Positions 60,821-64,000 of a DNA stretch of 64,000 bases are shown piece by piece. Position numbers and translations under genes: made by a program. The DNA is from Pseudomonas sp. TH15 (GTDB taxonomy: Bacteria > Pseudomonadota > Gammaproteobacteria > Pseudomonadales > Pseudomonadaceae), in NCBI RefSeq assembly GCF_016651105.1, contig NZ_JAEKEL010000001.1, positions 3,772,001 through 3,836,000 on the forward strand, given 5' to 3'. The stretch's first letter is position 1, and every line of letters starts with the position of its first letter. Under the pieces are notes generated by a model. It saw only the letters and a program-made list of their open reading frames with translations, was not told the DNA's origin and searched no databases.

Positions 60821-61263
60821 TGCAGACTGATCCGGCCCGCGCCATCGCGCAGCACACTCAACCGATTCAACCCATCCGACAACGTCAATTGCAGCGGCGG
60901 ATTGATCCACTCAGCGTTCAGCACAACCCCCTGCTTCGGCTCCACCCGCACCTCCATTTTCGGACTCTGCCAGGCACGCGGCCGCAACTGCGGATCCTCA
61001 GCGAAATGATCAAACCCCTTGCCACTGTCACTGCGCCGACTAAACCGAAACCCCTTGGCATCACTCACCCACACAATCGGCCGGCCATCCGCGCGCGCCT
61101 CCGCCTGCGCGACCTGCAGCAACTGCGCCACACGCTCGGCATCCTTGCGCAGCAACTGCAACGGATCCGGCTTGATACTCAGGCTGATCGCCGCACTGGC
61201 GATGCCGATGATCACCAGCACCACCATCAGCTCGATCAGCGTAAAACCCTCTTGCCTGTTCAT
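60817..61263 (-). CDS. gspH: Type II secretion minor pseudopilin GspH
   Basis: 148 residues from MNRQEGFTLIELMVVLVIIG, again a prepilin-type leader; GspH features in ERVAQLLQVAQAEARADGRP and a C-terminal beta domain. Directly followed by gspJ; the usual gspI between H and J is missing. Requires a prepilin peptidase and an assembled system, none of which is visible in the window. Confidence 0.87.
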   Translation of the reverse strand: MNRQEGFTLIELMVVLVIIGIASAAISLSIKPDPLQLLRKDAERVAQLLQVAQAEARADGRPIVWVSDAKGFRFSRRSDSGKGFDHFAEDPQLRPRAWQSPKMEVRVEPKQGVVLNAEWINPPLQLTLSDGLNRLSVLRDGAGRISLQ

Positions 61264-61383
61264 CGCGCGCGCGCTCCTTTGCGTCCTGCGCCATCGTGCA
61301 CGGCCAACATGTAAGGCGTGTGAAATAAAACGGAGAGAATTGCCGCGTAGGCTGACAGCAGGGATAAAAAGGAGATTCAACCC

Positions 61384-61812
61384 ATGAGATTCACCGCACG
61401 CGTTTCCCCACCCCAAATGGTCCAGGCCCTCGCGCTGCTCGCAGCGCTGGTCGGCGTGGCGACATGGTCGTCGCTGCTGCTGACCTCCGCCGAATCACAC
61501 ACCCCGGCAGCGGCCCCGCAATTGCTGGCGGCGCGCAGTGATAGCCGGGCGTTGCAATGGTTTTCCAATCAAACGGCGCCGATGGACATCAAGGTGAGCG
61601 GGGTGATGGCGGGGAGTCGGGGGGCGGTGGCGATACTGAGTTTGAACGATGGGCCACCGAGGAGTTTTTGCAGGGGGAGAAGGTGGGGCCTGGGGTGAAG
61701 TTGGTGGCGGTGGAGGGGGATGGGGTGGTGATTGAGCAGGGGGGAGAGGGTGAGGTTGGGGGTGGAGAAGTTGGGTGAGGGAGTGGTTTTACCGAAGCTG
61801 ATGAGCCGCTAA
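61384..61812 (+). pseudogene. gspC: GspC-like gene with two compensating frameshifts
   Basis: Start MRFTARVSPPQMVQAL with one membrane helix (12-34) and the HR-like region ALQWFSNQTAPMDIKVSGV. At a run of five T (61669-61673) the frame breaks; one extra T gives SFLQGEKVGPGVKLVAVEG. Near 61750 the frame returns, reading VRLGVEKLGEGVVLPKLMSR to the TAA at 61810. The complete product would be ~142 residues, without a PDZ domain. Could be decay or sequencing error in the G-rich stretch. Confidence 0.7.
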
Positions 61813-61936
61813 TTTTTATGGTTGAAGTTACCGTGTTTTGACGTTCTAGCTGAGATGAAAATGAGTTTCATCGGGATACAACGTAAATTGCTGCTAAGAG
61901 AAGCTTAATAGGTAGTATGAATCTCCGAGTTTTTAT

Positions 61937-61980
61937 TCGCCCCTAGTCATCGCTGCATGTTGATTAAGTAATAGGGGCGA
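61937..61980. repeat. Inverted repeat at the edge of the AT-rich segment
   Basis: TCGCCCCTA (61937-61945) and TAGGGGCGA (61972-61980), perfect 9-base arms with a 26-base loop, between the gspC relic and the helicase gene. No T run on either side after the stem, so not a standard terminator; may mark a junction. Confidence 0.45.
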
Positions 61981-62017
61981 TATCGGCAACTGGTTATCGT
62001 TATGAAAATAATAATGT

Positions 62018-64000
62018 TTATTTAATGTCTATGTATTTTCTTATTTCAAACTGAACAAGATCATCTTGTAGCTTGACGTAGTCCGAGAACTCCTTGTTGT
62101 ATCTGACCTCGCCTAGCTCACTTACTGAAATGTTCTCCGTCTGCTTGTCGCGCTCCAGTTTGTTTATCAATGAGCCGCTGATGCCCATTTTTACAAAGTC
62201 AGTGTTTGATTTTTTAATCGTTCCGTATATATGTAGGTTGTATTCGTTTTCCGTAAGAAGTCGTAGGTCATAGAGCGCTTTTACGTACTCATTCAATTTG
62301 TAAGAAACAAAGTCACTTTCTATCTTGATTTTTACAAGAGCTAAATTCACCAGCTCTTTATCCGTTTTTTTTGATAGGTTTATATACAAGTTGCTTCCGT
62401 ATATGCCGTCAGCAGTATTTTTGGCTAGCTCACCATAGGAGTTTCCAATGAAAAATTCTTTTCCACTGTCGGTGAATTTAATGCTATGAAAGTACGCCAA
62501 GGTATCCGATAGGTGATCTTTGAGGTTTAAACGGTGCAAATTTCTAGTGAAGAGTTTGTAGAAGTCTCTAGCTTTTGGGCGCTGAAGGCGAAGAAAAGAT
62601 ATGTCCGAAACTTGATTTTCGAGGCCTTTGATAAAATACAAAAATACTTTATCGATCACGTCGGATGTAGCCCATTCGTCAGTTGCGATTATCGTATGGA
62701 GACGCTTTTCGAGTGAGCTAAACACTGAGTCAGGATTATAATACGCGGACGAAATGCCTGACTCCATTAGCGTGTGCTTTACCTTACTAGACTCGACGCC
62801 CTCACTATATATCAGAAAGTCCTCTTTGTTTCGTAGGTATTCCAGTTGGCCTACTTTTCGCTCTAGTGCTTCTAAATGCTCTAAATTATCAAGGTCAGGA
62901 TTTTCGCGCGCTGCACCTAAATCATTAATGGCTTGATCTAAGTCGAAATTAATCAGTAGAGGGTTTTCGATTTTGTCCTTAAATACTCCGTTTTTTAGAA
63001 GTCTAATTTTATTTTCCATTTTCCCCCCTTTTCGATTGAATTCGTCAGAGTTAACGAAATGAATAGGAGGAAGTAGTTTCGAAAGGCTTTTTCTGCGGTC
63101 GTCGAAAACTTCGTTGAGTCTGTTTACTCTGCCAATCAGATTTGTTAGCGATTTTCCATCCAGATCGTGTGTGTTTAGAATAAAAAGACTATCGATAGGT
63201 AAGTTTACTCCCTCAAGAATTACCGAGTTCGCAACTAAGTATGTTAGCTCTGTCGTTAACGAGAATTTGTGTTCTAGATACTCTTTTATCAGGTCTGGTA
63301 GCTTTCCATGCAAGTAAATCAATCCCTTCTTTATATGTTCTACGCAATAGAAGTCGCTATGGACGTTGTTTGATATGGTCTGCGATAATTCGTTTAGAGA
63401 GTTTGAGTCAGTGTACGATAGTTCTTTGTTGAGGAGCATGGACAGTTCTTCAACTTTTTTTGGTGCTCTAAGGTATAGAAAGTTTTTCTCTTTTTTGTTT
63501 TTTATAATATAGTTGGTGAAATTCGATTCGTGGCCGAATGGATAAAACTCATTCATGAATCTGTTGTAGGTGAACTGTTCTCCATTTGATCTCAGTTCAT
63601 ATATCTCCGGTTCTTTAATGTTGCTCGCTATTCGGCGTTCGAAGATGTTTTGGTTTTCGTGTGTCTTAAGGTTTTCAGCTTCAGATATCAGCGGTGATAA
63701 ATAGTAGTTTTTGGATTCAGGATTTCTGAGTCTATTTCTGCGTATCAACCTTGTGAGCAGAATGCTTCGTCCATCCATCTCGAACAGGTTATGGGCTTCA
63801 TCAATTACTAGCAGTTCAAAAGAGACGTCTCTGTTTTTTAAAAGTCTTAGCGCGCGCTCTTGTGTAAATATGGATATGAAATCACCAGTTCCATCATACA
63901 TTTCATCGTGAAATATAATGTGGCGTGAAGGAAAGTGGGCTTTGATTAGTTTGTAGGTTTGAATTAAAAGTGATTTGGTAGGTACTATAATTGCGGTTGT
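62018..64000 (-). CDS. DEAH-box SF2 helicase, partial (5' end outside window)
   Basis: 660 residues visible; N-terminus, including Walker A, lies beyond the right edge. Motif Ia TTAIIVPTKSLLIQTYKL, motif II LLVIDEAHNLFE, motif V LVANSVILEGVNLPIDS and motif VI LIGRVNRLNE are present, the EGVNLP form being typical of Ski2/Hel308-like helicases. A long C-terminal region (~350-660) has no named domain. AT-rich codons mark it as acquired. Resembles helicases of defence systems such as Hachiman HamB, but without its partner gene in view this is only a suggestion. Confidence 0.85.
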   Translation of the reverse strand, partial: TTAIIVPTKSLLIQTYKLIKAHFPSRHIIFHDEMYDGTGDFISIFTQERALRLLKNRDVSFELLVIDEAHNLFEMDGRSILLTRLIRRNRLRNPESKNYYLSPLISEAENLKTHENQNIFERRIASNIKEPEIYELRSNGEQFTYNRFMNEFYPFGHESNFTNYIIKNKKEKNFLYLRAPKKVEELSMLLNKELSYTDSNSLNELSQTISNNVHSDFYCVEHIKKGLIYLHGKLPDLIKEYLEHKFSLTTELTYLVANSVILEGVNLPIDSLFILNTHDLDGKSLTNLIGRVNRLNEVFDDRRKSLSKLLPPIHFVNSDEFNRKGGKMENKIRLLKNGVFKDKIENPLLINFDLDQAINDLGAARENPDLDNLEHLEALERKVGQLEYLRNKEDFLIYSEGVESSKVKHTLMESGISSAYYNPDSVFSSLEKRLHTIIATDEWATSDVIDKVFLYFIKGLENQVSDISFLRLQRPKARDFYKLFTRNLHRLNLKDHLSDTLAYFHSIKFTDSGKEFFIGNSYGELAKNTADGIYGSNLYINLSKKTDKELVNLALVKIKIESDFVSYKLNEYVKALYDLRLLTENEYNLHIYGTIKKSNTDFVKMGISGSLINKLERDKQTENISVSELGEVRYNKEFSDYVKLQDDLVQFEIRKYIDIK

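Overview
The window looks like a chromosome segment of a fluorescens-group Pseudomonas. It is GC-rich and gene-dense, with GC-ending codons and many ATGA start/stop overlaps. Typical short interspersed repeats (REP/BIME, cores such as gtgggagcgagcttgctcgc) lie between genes. The housekeeping content is also typical: a 1631-residue NAD-dependent glutamate dehydrogenase, SbcCD, and a MoxR/VWA (Bat) operon. No rRNA, tRNA, insertion sequence, integrase or CRISPR array was found.

Left part, 1-10.64 kb: an uncharacterised catabolic locus. A spermidine/putrescine-type ABC importer (1-3288, ATPase cut by the left edge), a RibB-type enzyme with a degenerate GTP-cyclohydrolase-II half (3692-4801) and a DUF1330 protein flank a seven-gene operon read leftwards from 10584: amino-acid-synthesis-family protein, alpha/beta hydrolase, aldehyde dehydrogenase, flavin reductase, carboxymuconolactone-decarboxylase-like protein, GntR regulator and Nudix hydrolase. 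A near-identical palindrome-bearing motif (TGGTATACCATAATAC) sits before three of the transcription units and is probably the operator of the GntR protein. The pathway appears to need a flavin-dependent monooxygenase, which is not visible.

11-24.3 kb: a YCF48-like protein plus RND transporter pair; a sugar-acid pathway (FadR-type regulator, IlvD/Edd dehydratase, MFS permease, AraD1/FAH-type dehydratase, alpha-ketoglutarate-semialdehyde-type dehydrogenase) that would take a pentonate or similar acid to 2-oxoglutarate; a lactonase-like beta-propeller; and three very small exported or membrane proteins.

24.5-41.4 kb: GST, sbcC and sbcD, then an AT-richer accessory patch (30.2-33.9 kb) of small orphan genes resembling toxin-immunity genes. 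Several of these are broken by stops or frameshifts, and the patch contains a fossil copy of the 3' end of the neighbouring batD gene. The Bat/MoxR operon follows.

41.8-54.4 kb: gdhB, small periplasmic proteins, a MocR regulator divergent from an AhpD-like protein whose 3' tail has been amplified in a 256-bp tandem repeat, and an unusual surface-signalling set (STN+TonB-C-like protein, ECF sigma, FecR) with no TonB receptor beside it.

54.4-64 kb: a repeat-rich zone (142-bp-period REP array), a LysR/phosphoesterase/SDR/MFS cluster, and what looks like a relic of a type II secretion locus (gspJ, gspH and a doubly frameshifted gspC). At the right edge is an AT-rich, probably acquired SF2 helicase gene that continues beyond the window and may belong to a defence system.
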